Assembly (NCBI GenBank): GCA_947258825.1
Contig: CAMYJX010000042.1
Coordinates: forward strand, 41,665-105,664
Reading direction: 5' to 3'
DNA length: 64,000 nucleotides
DNA from: an uncultured Pseudomonadales bacterium
Lineage (GTDB): Bacteria > Pseudomonadota > Gammaproteobacteria > Pseudomonadales > Azotimanducaceae
Shown: in pieces, positions 54,108 through 63,875 of the stretch
Layout: each line of letters begins with the position of its first letter
Position numbering within the stretch: the stretch's first letter is position 1
Notes under the pieces: generated by a model
What the model was told of the DNA's origin: nothing
Database searches by the model: none
What the model saw: the letters and a program-made list of their open reading frames with translations, nothing else
Translations under genes and position numbers: made by a program

Positions 54108-55732
54108 CGTGATCCTCTGCCTGGTTCTGGATCTGGCTCGTGCTTGCCGGAGAATATCAGCGAGTTCGGCTTCTCTTCGATGCTCTCTGCGAGCGCGCGG
54201 ATGCTTTGCAGCGTTTGCGTCAACTCATCCAGCGTCACGTCGGCGTCGCTGTAAAACTCCGAGCCCTGGGCGAATGACGCTGCGGCGTTTTCAACTTCCA
54301 ACAGCGCAGCTTCCAGCCGCGCGGGAAGGGCCTGCATCGATTCGCTTTCGGCCATCGCATCCACCGACGTCAGCAGATCCCGCGTTCGTTCCAGCGTCGC
54401 ATTCAGCTCGGCAACGGTCTGCTCCAGCGGCAACGCGTTGAGCTTTTCCAGAAGCCGGGAGATCTGATTTTCGATTCGGTCCAGCCCGCCAGGAATCGTC
54501 GGCAGCGTGGGGTAGCCTCCGTACTCGCCGATGCTCTGCGGTTCGTTGTCGGGGAAGAGATCGAATTCGACATAAAGGCTTCCGGTGATGAGGTTGCCTG
54601 ATTCCAGCTTTGCTCTCAGCCCTCTCTCTACCGCTCCTGCGAGGGACGCGCTGAGACGCTCAACGCCTTCCACGGTATCCTCTTGCTGAAATCTGCCGGG
54701 TTCGACCCGAATGAGGACCGGCAGCATGGCTGCTTCTCCGGTATGGGCCTGCAAGTCACTAAGCATGATACGTTCGACGGTGCCTACCCTGATGCCCCGG
54801 TACTCCACCGGTGCCCCCGGCTCCAGGCCCCGCAGGGACTGATCGAACATCAACGCGTATTGCTTGCCGAACTGGTACGGGTTGCGTTGGGCGTCGCGCT
54901 TGGTCGCGTAGAGCCTGAAAGTGGCTCCCTTCGAAACGCGGCCCCCCGCCTCATGACCGTCTGGCACGTCGAAGGTTACGCCGCCGGCAAGCAGCGTTAT
55001 CAGCGAGTCCGTTGCCACATTGATACCGCTGGCATCCGCTTCGATCTGAATGCCGCTCGCGTTCCAGAATCGAGATCCCTCGGTGACGAGCTCGTCATAG
55101 GGCGCGTCGATGAAGCCGCTGTACTGCATCTTCGATGACTCCAGATCGAGCTCGAGCGACTCGATCTGGCCGACCTGCAAACCGCGATAGAGAATCGGAT
55201 CTCCGGTGCTGATGGAGTTCGCGCGGTCGCTCTCCAGGGTGAACCGCAGCCCGCTCACACCCGGCTCCGTCGCTGGCACCTGCTCGAGACCGACGAAATC
55301 CCGACTGCCGGTGGCGCCTGTCCCCGGAGACAGCTTGATGTACGCGCCGGACAGCAGCGTGCCCAATCCGGACACGCCGCCAGCGCCGATGCGGGGACGT
55401 TCAACCCAGATCTGCGTGTCTTCGCGCAGCAGATCCCTGGTGCCGGGATTGAGCCGCGCCTTCACCACCACGTGGCTGCGATCGTCCGCCAGGCTTACGC
55501 TCTCGACGGTGCCGATCTGCACGCTCAGCGCTTTGATCTGCGTCTTCTCGGCCTGCAGACCTTCAGCGGTCTTGAAGCTGATGGTGATCTCCGGTCCCTG
55601 ATTCAGGTAGGACTGCGCCACCACCCAGATGCCGACCACGAGGACCACGATTGGTAGAATCCAGATGGCCTGCACGCGAGGCGGCTTGTCCTCCACCAAG
55701 GCTGCGTCCGGTTCACTCATCGATCGGCTCAC
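54104..55732 (-). CDS. pqiB: PqiB-type MCE protein
   Basis: This 542-residue protein has one N-terminal membrane helix (VQAIWILPIVVLVVGIWVVAQSYL) and three MCE domains (GPEITISFKTAEGLQAEKTQIK, LESDRANSISTGDPILYRGLQVG, FDQSLRGLEPGAPVEYRGIRVG) plus a helical C-terminal tube part (LNATLERTRDLL...). It spans the periplasm for lipid transport. It overlaps pqiA2 and pqiC by 4 bases each. Confidence 0.94.
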   Translation of the reverse strand: MSRSMSEPDAALVEDKPPRVQAIWILPIVVLVVGIWVVAQSYLNQGPEITISFKTAEGLQAEKTQIKALSVQIGTVESVSLADDRSHVVVKARLNPGTRDLLREDTQIWVERPRIGAGGVSGLGTLLSGAYIKLSPGTGATGSRDFVGLEQVPATEPGVSGLRFTLESDRANSISTGDPILYRGLQVGQIESLELDLESSKMQYSGFIDAPYDELVTEGSRFWNASGIQIEADASGINVATDSLITLLAGGVTFDVPDGHEAGGRVSKGATFRLYATKRDAQRNPYQFGKQYALMFDQSLRGLEPGAPVEYRGIRVGTVERIMLSDLQAHTGEAAMLPVLIRVEPGRFQQEDTVEGVERLSASLAGAVERGLRAKLESGNLITGSLYVEFDLFPDNEPQSIGEYGGYPTLPTIPGGLDRIENQISRLLEKLNALPLEQTVAELNATLERTRDLLTSVDAMAESESMQALPARLEAALLEVENAAASFAQGSEFYSDADVTLDELTQTLQSIRALAESIEEKPNSLIFSGKHEPDPEPGRGSR

Positions 55733-56346
55733 TCATTTTCTGCGGCGCGTGCCGTGTCCCAGAGCAATCGCGGATCGAACTGCTCCGCCGCGACCATCGT
55801 GATGATGACCACCGAAGCGAATGTCAGCGCGGCGAGCCCGGGGTAAAACGACAGCAGGTCGCCGAGCCTGATCAGGGCAACCAGAATCGCCACCACGAAT
55901 ACATCTGTCATGGACCACTTGCCTACCAGCTCCGTAATTCGGTACATGGTGGTTGGCTGCTTCGGGTTGCTGCTGCCTTGGGACGCATACCAACACAGTA
56001 TCGACAACGACAGCAGTTTACCAACCGGCACGAAGACGCTGGCGATGAAAATGACGGCTGCTACCGGGTAAGAACCCATGTTCCACAGCACGATCACGCC
56101 GCCGATGACCGTGCTGTCCATGGGCGTGCCAAGGCTGACGGTCGTCATCATCGGCAACGCCATGGCTGGGATGTAGAGAATCGCCGCGGTCATCACCAGC
56201 GCCATGGTTCGCTGCACGCTTTGCGGCACCCGCGCATGCACTTTGCTGTGACAACGGGGGCAGCGATGCGCGCCGGTGGAGACCAGCTGATAACAGGTGT
56301 GACAGCTGGTCAGCCCGGAATCTATGGCGGCGGAACTGGAAGTCAA
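55729..56346 (-). CDS. PqiA-type membrane protein, second half
   Basis: This protein of about 205 residues has a zinc-ribbon (TSCHTCYQLVSTGAHRCPRC) and four membrane segments. In many relatives one PqiA protein has two such halves; here they are separate genes. TTG at 56346 overlaps the stop of the first half (TTGA), so coupling is tight. It is the inner-membrane partner of PqiB. Confidence 0.85.
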   Translation of the reverse strand: MTSSSAAIDSGLTSCHTCYQLVSTGAHRCPRCHSKVHARVPQSVQRTMALVMTAAILYIPAMALPMMTTVSLGTPMDSTVIGGVIVLWNMGSYPVAAVIFIASVFVPVGKLLSLSILCWYASQGSSNPKQPTTMYRITELVGKWSMTDVFVVAILVALIRLGDLLSFYPGLAALTFASVVIITMVAAEQFDPRLLWDTARAAENE

Positions 56347-56984
56347 CGCTGCAACGCCTCGATTCGATTCCAGACCACGTACTTGTCGAGCTTCGCCAGC
56401 GCGGCCACGGTGAACAGGGCAAAAGCCACATAGCTCCAGAGCGACGGGCCAATCTCGACGGACGCCATGTGCGCAATCTTGATCAGGCTGACCAGCACGG
56501 CGATGATGAATACCTCCACCATGCTCCACGCGGTTACGGTATAGATGAAGCGAGCGGCGGTGTGCACGCCCTGCAGATAGCGGTTCAGGTTGAGCGACAG
56601 CGCAACCCACAGCACCGCGGCGACCACGCAGGCGGGAAGGATGATGATGAAGGTGAATACGATGCCCGAGAGCACCACGCTGCCATCCAGATAGAGGGCC
56701 CAGGCGCTCTGGATGAGGTTGATCTCATTCGAAACGCCCGACCGCGCGAAAGATAGAAAAGGAAACAGCAGCGATAGGGGCAGGAGCAGGGCCGCGCAGA
56801 TGCTGTAGGGCAGGGCCAGCCGCGCCCGCTGGACGTTGCCATGGCTGAGCACCTCGCCGCAGCGCGGGCAGAGCGAGCGTTGACGCATGCCCAGCGACGG
56901 CACTGTTACCAGCAGATCGCATTCGACGCAGGCGACGGTACCTCCGGCGAACGATGCCGCCGTTGTCTGCGAGTTGTCTGGCAT
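56343..56984 (-). CDS. PqiA-type membrane protein, first half
   Basis: This protein of about 213 residues has a zinc-ribbon (VACVECDLLVTV and CPRCGEV) and four membrane segments (SICAALLLPLSLLFPFLSF, SGIVFTFIIILPACVVAAVLW, and others). ATG at 56984 has CGGAG upstream. It is the first gene of the operon pqiA1-pqiA2-pqiB-pqiC. Together with the second half it equals one normal PqiA. Confidence 0.85.
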   Translation of the reverse strand: MPDNSQTTAASFAGGTVACVECDLLVTVPSLGMRQRSLCPRCGEVLSHGNVQRARLALPYSICAALLLPLSLLFPFLSFARSGVSNEINLIQSAWALYLDGSVVLSGIVFTFIIILPACVVAAVLWVALSLNLNRYLQGVHTAARFIYTVTAWSMVEVFIIAVLVSLIKIAHMASVEIGPSLWSYVAFALFTVAALAKLDKYVVWNRIEALQR

Positions 56985-57126
56985 GCAAGCTCCGCTTTGA
57001 ATTTCAGTCATTCGGCCATTTAGGACTCTGGCGGAAGGGGGGTCAATACGAGTTTGTAACGCGCGTTTTAGTGCTGCGTCCCCAACGGGAAGATCCAGAG
57101 GGCGCCGCGTCCATTCATTCACATGG

Positions 57127-59145
57127 TTACTCGACCAGCCGTGTCTGCTGGCGCACGTACTCGAACACGGCCCGCACTTCTTTCTCGGTCAGATCGTCGA
57201 ACATGGGCATGCTTCTCTCCAGCAGCGTGCCCTCAACCACCACCGCACGGAACGCGCGATAGTTGGTCATGTACGCCGATTCGCGCAGGTCCGGTCCGGC
57301 GGCGCCGTTGGAAACCGCGCCCAGGCCGTGACATACGGCGCAGGAAGATCGGTGGTAGAGCCCGTTGCCGAGATCCGCAAGGGTCGCTTCGATGGGGTCC
57401 TCGCCGGTATCCACGGGACGCAGCGGCAGGGAGGGCCCGGCAGGCGGCAGAACCCCCTTACCATTCAGGCTGAAGCTCAACAGACGGATGCCGGGGCCTT
57501 TGTATTTCCAGCCGTGCTTCTGCATCGCGGGCACGCCGAAGGACGCCTGCCCGCCCCAGCCTACGGGCAGGACAATGTGCTGCCTCCCGTCCAGCGCGTA
57601 GGTGATGGGCGCGGCGGTGATCCCCCGGGTGGCGTCGAACTGCCATAGCGCCTCGCCGGTTTCGGCGTCGTAAGCGTGGAAAGCCCCCGAGCCGGTGCCG
57701 TGGAAGACCAGCCCGCCCGCTGTGGTCAGGGTGCCGCCGTTCCAGATGGCGTCGTAGCCGACCCGCCAGCGTGCCCGCTGGGTCACCGGGTCCCAGGCCA
57801 GCAGGCCGCCGGTGCCGTCTTCCGGCTCGGTGTTTGGGTACTCGGTATCCATGCCGATGACGAAGAAGTTTTCCCGGAACTCGACCTTTTTGCTTTTGGA
57901 GTAGAGGGCGGGCATGTGCATCGTTGGTATGTAGGCGAGGCGGGTGCCTGGATTGAACGACATGGACTGCCAGTTGTGGGCGCCGAAAGGGCTGGGGTAG
58001 ATCAGCTTTTTCTCGCCGGGCTTCATGCGCACGCCGGGGGCCTCTACAGGCCGGCCGGTTTGCGGGTCGATCCGTTCCGCCCAGGTGGCTTTCTCGTACT
58101 TCTCGGCGCTCAGGAACTCGCCGGTTGTCCGGTCCAGCACGTAGAAGAAACCGTTGGTGGGCGCCTGCATGAGCACCTTGCGCTGGCGGCCGTCTATTTC
58201 CAGGTCCGCCAGGATCATGTCCGCGGTTGCTTTGTAGTCCCACTGCTCGCCGGGATTGAGCTGGTAGTGCCACACGTACTCGCCGGTATCCGCTTTCAGC
58301 GCGAGGATGGAGCAGAGAAACAGATTGTCGCCTTTGCCCTGGCTGCGCAGGTCGTGGTCCCAGGGGTCACCGTTGCCCACCCCGACGTACAGCAGCTTCA
58401 GCTCGGGATCATAGGTGAGGGCGTTCCACACGGTGCCGCCGCCGAACACCTTCCACCACTCGCCGTGCCAGGTTTCGGCGGCCATCTCCATTGCAGCGTT
58501 CTCGAACCCTTCGGAGGGGTCTCCGGGCACGGTGTAGAAGCGCCACAAGCGCTCTCCGGAAACAGCATCGTAGGCTTCCACGTAGCCCCGCGTGCCGAAC
58601 TCGGCGCCGCTGTTGCCGATGAACACCTTGCCATCGAAGGCGCGGGGCGCGCCGTTGATGGCCTTGCGCTCTCCCACGGGAAACGCCCGGGTTGCCCACA
58701 GGACGTCACCCGTGCTGGCATCGATGGCAACCAGACGGCCGTCGCCGGTGCCGACGAAGATGCGTCCCCGCCAGTGGGCGATGCCCCGGTTGGTGTTGAA
58801 GCCGATGGCGATGCTGCGGGGGGCGTGTTTCCAAGCCTGGGGGTCGTAGCTCCAGATCAGGCTGCCGGTTTCGGCGTCCACCGCGTGCACGATGCCCCGA
58901 TCGGCGGAGAAGTAGAGCGTGCCGTCGATAAACAGCGGCGTGCTGTTCAGCGATACCGCGTCCGGGACGTCCAGCGCCCAGTCCAACCCCAGCTCGGAAA
59001 CGTTTTCGCGGTTGATCTGCGTCAGGGGGCTGAAACGCTGCTCGGTGTGGTCCAGGCCGTAGCTGGGCCAGTTGCTGCCCGGCTGCGCTTGGGCGGGCGA
59101 AGCCAGCAGGCAGGCTGATAGCAGGGCAGGGCGCCATATCATCAT
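57127..59145 (-). CDS. PQQ-dependent alcohol dehydrogenase with cytochrome c domain
   Basis: This 672-residue periplasmic quinohemoprotein oxidises alcohols. A signal peptide ends at AQAQP; eight beta-propeller blades follow, then a C-terminal heme domain (SSCAVCHGLGAV, methionine ligand in SMPMF). The catalytic Asp is in PGEQWDYKAT; the position two after it is Lys, not Asp, which fits a calcium rather than lanthanide enzyme. Where relatives have two adjacent cysteines (ACCDxVNRG) this one has GFNTNRG, so the vicinal disulfide is missing. GAGGAACG precedes the ATG. No PQQ synthesis genes are nearby. Confidence 0.92.
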   Translation of the reverse strand: MMIWRPALLSACLLASPAQAQPGSNWPSYGLDHTEQRFSPLTQINRENVSELGLDWALDVPDAVSLNSTPLFIDGTLYFSADRGIVHAVDAETGSLIWSYDPQAWKHAPRSIAIGFNTNRGIAHWRGRIFVGTGDGRLVAIDASTGDVLWATRAFPVGERKAINGAPRAFDGKVFIGNSGAEFGTRGYVEAYDAVSGERLWRFYTVPGDPSEGFENAAMEMAAETWHGEWWKVFGGGTVWNALTYDPELKLLYVGVGNGDPWDHDLRSQGKGDNLFLCSILALKADTGEYVWHYQLNPGEQWDYKATADMILADLEIDGRQRKVLMQAPTNGFFYVLDRTTGEFLSAEKYEKATWAERIDPQTGRPVEAPGVRMKPGEKKLIYPSPFGAHNWQSMSFNPGTRLAYIPTMHMPALYSKSKKVEFRENFFVIGMDTEYPNTEPEDGTGGLLAWDPVTQRARWRVGYDAIWNGGTLTTAGGLVFHGTGSGAFHAYDAETGEALWQFDATRGITAAPITYALDGRQHIVLPVGWGGQASFGVPAMQKHGWKYKGPGIRLLSFSLNGKGVLPPAGPSLPLRPVDTGEDPIEATLADLGNGLYHRSSCAVCHGLGAVSNGAAGPDLRESAYMTNYRAFRAVVVEGTLLERSMPMFDDLTEKEVRAVFEYVRQQTRLVE

Positions 59146-59360
59146 CGTTCCTCCTCTGTCTGTAGGGAGGATACCGCAACTATTGCCGTGTGACGGGCCA
59201 AAAACTCCGAGGTTGCGGTGGTAGTATTTTCATCGATCTCGCGATTCCGCTCGTGAAGTGCGATTTCTCAGGCCGCTCATGCCTTTATCAGAACTAACGA
59301 CCACAACGATGCGCGGGTTCGACGTGTGATGTAACCAGAGCGCCTTTCATCCGGAAGTGT

Positions 59361-59391
59361 AAAAGGTTAAAAGGTTAACGAACGGCACCAC
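59361..59391 (+). repeat. Solo copy of the dispersed repeat
   Basis: The core AAGGTTAACGAACGGCACCA is present. It differs from the other copies by one extra A between the two GGTTAA hexamers. It lies 15 bases before the DoxX ATG, so it overlaps the likely promoter or leader region. The rest of the gap 59146-59360 shows nothing clear. Confidence 0.75.
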
Positions 59392-59405
59392 AGGAAGAGT
59401 CAGGT

Positions 59406-59843
59406 ATGACAGAACCCGCCGAAACGCGTCAACATCCCGTGCAGACGGTCTTATCCATCGGCGGTCGGCTGCTGTTGGCTTTGTATTTCCTTGTGCCCGG
59501 CATTTCCAAAATCACCAATTTCGAAGGCACGGCACAGTACATGGCCGACCACGGCATGGTGGCCATTCCGTTCTTCCTGATCCTGACCATCGTGCTGCAG
59601 TTGGGCGGCGCGCTGTGTCTGGCCATCGGCTATCGGGTTCAGCTCACCGCTTTTGTTCTGGCTGGCCTGGTGCTGGTGATCTCTCTGGTCATGCACGACT
59701 TCTGGAACATCGAAGACGCGGTGCAGCAGGCCCACGAGACGCAGAACTTCATTAAGAACCTGGCGATCATGGCCGGGTTGATGGTGCTCGCAGGCGGTCC
59801 GCGGGCGATGACCTGGTCATTGCTCGGGCGGAAGGCGGGCTGA
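59406..59843 (+). CDS. DoxX family membrane protein
   Basis: This 145-residue protein has four membrane helices and the DoxX pattern GRLLLALYFLVPGISKITNF, MADHGM and PFFLILTIVLQLGGALCLAIGY. DoxX-like proteins are linked to membrane redox and oxidative stress, with roles poorly defined. The ATG follows AGGAAGAG next to a dispersed repeat copy. Confidence 0.85.
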   Translation: MTEPAETRQHPVQTVLSIGGRLLLALYFLVPGISKITNFEGTAQYMADHGMVAIPFFLILTIVLQLGGALCLAIGYRVQLTAFVLAGLVLVISLVMHDFWNIEDAVQQAHETQNFIKNLAIMAGLMVLAGGPRAMTWSLLGRKAG

Positions 59844-59880
59844 TGGTTCGGACGATGCCTGCTGCGCAAGGTCGGCACTC

Positions 59881-60483
59881 CTGACCAGTATCCTCCACGC
59901 GCCAGCTGCCGAGCGAAATCGGGCACCGATCCTCGAGGTATTGCGCGCTGAACTGCCGGCCACTGGCCGGGTGCTGGAAATTGCCAGCGGCACCGGTCAG
60001 CATGTGGTGCACTTTGCCGAGGCGCTGCCAGGTGTTACCTGGCTGCCCTCGGACCCTGATCCCCGACAGCGGGCTTCTATCGCCGCACGCGTCGCGCAAG
60101 CGGGCCTCGAGAACGTCGAGCCGCCCCTTGATCTGGACGTTCGAGCTGTCTGGAAGGTGCACGAAGTCAACGCGGTCATCGTTGCCAACCTTCTGCATGT
60201 ATCGGAACCGGACACGCTGCCAGGGCTGTGCGAGGGTGCTGCTGGCGCCCTGTGCGCCGGCGGCCTGCTGGAAATCTACGGGCCGTTCAAGCGCGGTGGT
60301 GGCCACACGTCGCCAGGCAATCGGGCGTTCGATGCGTCGTTGCGGGCGCAGAATCCGGCCTGGGGAATCCGCGATCTGGAAACGGTGCTGACCGCGGCGG
60401 TGGCACACGACTTTGTTGTCCGCCGGATCGTCGACATGCCGGCGAACAATCTGTCGCTGCTGCTCGAGCTGCACAATCAATGA
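59881..60483 (+). CDS. DUF938 SAM-dependent methyltransferase-like protein
   Basis: This protein of about 200 residues matches DUF938: APAAERNRAPILEVL, VLEIASGTGQHVVHFAEALP (SAM-binding motif), NLLHVSEPDTLPGL and GPFKRGGGHTSPGNRAFDASLR. The family N-terminus is conserved from before TTG at 59941, but no ATG or GTG is found upstream in frame; CTG at 59881 is a guess. The start is uncertain or a short frameshift is hidden there. Confidence 0.7.
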   Translation: MTSILHAPAAERNRAPILEVLRAELPATGRVLEIASGTGQHVVHFAEALPGVTWLPSDPDPRQRASIAARVAQAGLENVEPPLDLDVRAVWKVHEVNAVIVANLLHVSEPDTLPGLCEGAAGALCAGGLLEIYGPFKRGGGHTSPGNRAFDASLRAQNPAWGIRDLETVLTAAVAHDFVVRRIVDMPANNLSLLLELHNQ

Positions 60484-60507
60484 ACGCCCGCCTTCGGGGT
60501 GCGTCGG

Positions 60508-61839
60508 TCAGACGCCGGTGATCAGGATAATGGCAACCGCCAGCGGCACCACGTAACGGATCAGCAGATGCCATGCCTCGAACCGAACGCCGGACCGCAT
60601 GTTCAGCTCTTGCCGGGCAGATTCCTTACTGACAAACCAGCCAACGAACAGGGCGATGAGAAAACCGCCGAAGGGCAGCATGATCTGATTTGAGAGATAA
60701 TCCAGCAGCTCGCCCACCGTTCGCGAGGCAACCGTCCAGTCGGCCAGCACGTTGTAAGACAGAATGGTAATCACGCTCAGCGTGCCGATGCCGCACACCA
60801 GGGTCAGGGTGCTGCCGTGCCGGGAGAAGCCGTGGTGCTCGTCCAGCCAGGCCACCAGGGGCTCCATGAGCCCCACCATGGAGGTGATGCCGCCTACGGA
60901 CAGCAGCACAAAGAACAGCACGCTGACCAGCTGCCCGGCCGGCATCTGGCTGAACGCCACCGGCAGCGTCTGAAAGATCAGGCCCGGGCCCCCGGCGGGA
61001 TCGAGCCCGTGGTGAAAGACCGCGGGAAAGATCGCCAGGCCCGCCACCAGGGCGACCAGGGTGTCGGCAACGATGATCAGCGCCACGCTGTGGCTGATGG
61101 ACTGATCCCGCGGCAGATAGGCGCCGAAGGTCATCATCCCGGCCATGGCTACGCCGATTGAGAAGAAAGCCTGGCCCACCGCGGCCAGCAGCATCGCGCC
61201 GCTGACCTTGCTGAAGTCCGGGGTGAACAGGTAGTCCAGCGCCACGGCGAACCCGCCGTTGAAAAGGTTGTATACGCCCAGCACCACCAGCAGCGCGAAC
61301 AGCGTCGGCATCAGCACGCGCACCGACCGCTCGATGCCGTTGCGGACGCCGAAGTAGACGATGCCGCCGGCGATGGACAGCGCCAGCACGGTCCAGAACA
61401 GCATGCCCGGAACGTTCCCCAGCACCTGGTTGAACGCCTCGGCCGCCACGCCGTTGGTGCTGCCGGCAAAGCCGGTGCCAAGCGCCTTGGCCAGGTACCA
61501 GAGCACCCAGCCGACGACCACGGAATAGGTAACCAGAATCAGGAAGGCGGTCATCAGCATCAGGCCGCCGGCCCACTGCCAGTGCGGGGTTCTGCCTTCG
61601 GCCAGAGCGACCTCGCGCATGGCGCCCGGCGGGCTCGCCCGACCGCGCCGTCCGAGCATGATCTCTGCCATGAGAATGGGGACGCCGATGCCGAAAGCGC
61701 AGATCAGGTACACGGCGACAAAGGCGCCGCCGCCGTTCTCACCGGTGACGTAGGGGAACCGCCAGATATTGCCCAGGCCGACGGCGAACCCGACCGACGC
61801 CATCAGAAAGCCGAAACGGGAAGAGAAATGCTCCGTCAT
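60508..61839 (-). CDS. Sodium-dependent transporter of the NSS family
   Basis: This 443-residue protein has eleven to twelve membrane helices and the NSS signature SRFGFLMASVGFAVGLGNIWRFPYVTGENGGGAF with unwound helix 1. It is probably a sodium-coupled amino-acid importer (tryptophan, tyrosine or leucine type). It is close to other sodium-driven carriers in the window and convergent with the DUF938 gene. Confidence 0.92.
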   Translation of the reverse strand: MTEHFSSRFGFLMASVGFAVGLGNIWRFPYVTGENGGGAFVAVYLICAFGIGVPILMAEIMLGRRGRASPPGAMREVALAEGRTPHWQWAGGLMLMTAFLILVTYSVVVGWVLWYLAKALGTGFAGSTNGVAAEAFNQVLGNVPGMLFWTVLALSIAGGIVYFGVRNGIERSVRVLMPTLFALLVVLGVYNLFNGGFAVALDYLFTPDFSKVSGAMLLAAVGQAFFSIGVAMAGMMTFGAYLPRDQSISHSVALIIVADTLVALVAGLAIFPAVFHHGLDPAGGPGLIFQTLPVAFSQMPAGQLVSVLFFVLLSVGGITSMVGLMEPLVAWLDEHHGFSRHGSTLTLVCGIGTLSVITILSYNVLADWTVASRTVGELLDYLSNQIMLPFGGFLIALFVGWFVSKESARQELNMRSGVRFEAWHLLIRYVVPLAVAIILITGV

Positions 61840-61863
61840 GCAGCTTCAGGCCCGCTTGCTGAG

Positions 61864-63795
61864 CTAGGGCGTATACCAGATGGGCGAGGTATAGGCGCGC
61901 TCCTGGGTGATCATCGGCACCTCGTCCGACATCTCGATGCCGTAGCGGAAGGCATCGTAGGCGGTCCAGCGCGGGGTGGGGATCTCGATCACCCGGGCGT
62001 AGTAGAAGGCCTTCTGCTTTGCATCGAAATCCGGGTCGGTCCAGACCACGCCCAGCTCCGAAGCGCCGATGGTGTTGGTCCAGTTGGCGTTGGCGACGTC
62101 CACGGTGCTGCCTACCGCGGGCAGCTTGCCGCTGGCGTCCGGCGCACGGTCATCCGACCAGACCACATCGTAGACCTTCTCCTGGGTATTGCCTTTGCCG
62201 ACCAGCCAGCCCTTGACGATCTGAATGCGATCCAGATTGGCCCCGACCGGGTCTCGCAGCGCGAACACCATGAACCGCGGCGCCTCCGCCCCGGCCGGGG
62301 CCGGGCGAAGCTCGCCGCCCATGGGCACGCCTTTTTCGTAGCCGACTACCGCTGGCATGCGTGAGTTGATGTCCTGGTCCGTGAATTCCCAGCCGCCGAA
62401 CAGGCGCACCGTCATGCGAGGCCCGGTGGTGCCATAAACTTCTTTGCGCTCCATGGCGTCGAAGATGGCCTCGCGGGTGTTATCAGTTGCCCACACCGCG
62501 GCTAGACCCGAAGCCACCGACTGCCAGCCCTCGATCACGCCGTTGTCAGTTTTCGCGAAAGGGTGCGACCAGCGCGTGGCGCTGGGCTCGGTGCCGGTAT
62601 GCTTGCCGTAGAAGTTGTCCTCGCCCGCGGTGGCCAGCGAGGTGTGACTGTCAGTGGCGCCGATCATGCCGAATTTGTAGGGGTTCGTGCCCAGCCGGTC
62701 CTCGATGGCCAGCCCGCGTTTGAGCGCTTCCCGCGCGTACTCGCCGGCCAGCATGTCGTCGGTCTTGGCCTGGGACAGATCCAGGTTGCCGACGTCCCAG
62801 GTTTCGTAGTCGGCGAACTCGTCATCGGGCGAGAGCAGGGGATGGGCCTCGCCGTCGCCCTTGATCTGGGTCGCTTCGTAGAGCGGCTCCCATCTGTCGC
62901 GCTCGGTCACGTAGGTTTTGTCGAGCCTGCTGCCGTTCCACTGAGCCCTCAGCGGAAACATGATGCCGTTGGAGAGGTTGCCGTTGTGCGGAATCGCCAG
63001 CACGTCGCCACCGGTCTTGGTCTCGTAGCCGGTCATGTACTTCCACAGATCCCGGGGGTCTGGACTGCCGATGGGTGGGGTCTGTATGAAAGGCTCGACC
63101 TGGCTGGCTTTGTCGGCGTCGTCACGGAAAATGACCACGCGGTGCATGTTGTTGCCGTTGATCAGCGAGGTCCACTCGAAGCCGATCAGTGCGGTAAACC
63201 GACCGGGATCGTTGAAGGCCTCTGCCTCGTCCACGACGTTGTTCCACATCGAACGGTAAATCTTGGAGCCCGGGGAGTAGAGTTCCATCAGCTTGGGATC
63301 GATGGTGCCCTGGGAGAAGTTACCGATCAGGTCCATGGCGGCGTCCACCGCTGCCGGACCGCCTTCCGCCAGGCCTTTGTTCCAGCGCGCGCCCTGCTCG
63401 AAGGCCATCAGCGCCGGCTCGCCGGCCTTGATGTCGTCGATCATGCCCATGCCGTCGGAGTGGTCGGACACCACCAGCCAGTCCAGCGGCCGCGACAGCC
63501 GCACCGGCTGCCCGGTGGAGCTGACCACTTCTTCGCCCTTTGCGAACCGGTACGCGTCGCGCGGCGGCAGGCGGTTGCCGAACAGCCCGGCGTCCATGGA
63601 CAGCGAGGTGTGCAGGTGCGAATCGCCCCACAGCGGCCGCTCGGGGAAGCCGCGCTCTGCGTATGGCGAGTACACCTTGCCCGTGTAGGCGCTGGACAGA
63701 GTCTCGGCCGACGGCGTGCCGGGGACCTGAGCCGCAGCAGGCAGTGCAATCACGAGAGCGGTGAGCGCGGTTGCGGTGAAAGCGGTTCTGATCAT
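61864..63795 (-). CDS. DUF3604 protein, PHP-like hydrolase
   Basis: This protein of about 643 residues has a signal peptide ([23 protein letters not shown]) and the DUF3604 metal-site motifs [42 protein letters not shown] and GATDSHTSL. The His/Asp pattern suggests a PHP-type metallohydrolase in the periplasm; substrate unknown. ATG at 63795 follows GGAG better than 63807. It is 24 bases from the NSS transporter gene. Confidence 0.87.
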   Translation of the reverse strand: MIRTAFTATALTALVIALPAAAQVPGTPSAETLSSAYTGKVYSPYAERGFPERPLWGDSHLHTSLSMDAGLFGNRLPPRDAYRFAKGEEVVSSTGQPVRLSRPLDWLVVSDHSDGMGMIDDIKAGEPALMAFEQGARWNKGLAEGGPAAVDAAMDLIGNFSQGTIDPKLMELYSPGSKIYRSMWNNVVDEAEAFNDPGRFTALIGFEWTSLINGNNMHRVVIFRDDADKASQVEPFIQTPPIGSPDPRDLWKYMTGYETKTGGDVLAIPHNGNLSNGIMFPLRAQWNGSRLDKTYVTERDRWEPLYEATQIKGDGEAHPLLSPDDEFADYETWDVGNLDLSQAKTDDMLAGEYAREALKRGLAIEDRLGTNPYKFGMIGATDSHTSLATAGEDNFYGKHTGTEPSATRWSHPFAKTDNGVIEGWQSVASGLAAVWATDNTREAIFDAMERKEVYGTTGPRMTVRLFGGWEFTDQDINSRMPAVVGYEKGVPMGGELRPAPAGAEAPRFMVFALRDPVGANLDRIQIVKGWLVGKGNTQEKVYDVVWSDDRAPDASGKLPAVGSTVDVANANWTNTIGASELGVVWTDPDFDAKQKAFYYARVIEIPTPRWTAYDAFRYGIEMSDEVPMITQERAYTSPIWYTP

Positions 63796-63875
63796 CACTG
63801 GCTCCAATCAGCTATTCGTGGTCAGGCATTCGCATGGGCGCGCGGCGTGCGCCCGCTACTATACCGCAGGCTGGC

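Noticed and set aside
57676..59118. 480-codon open frame on the plus strand
   Set aside because: It is antisense to the PQQ dehydrogenase, which has a signal peptide and heme motif.
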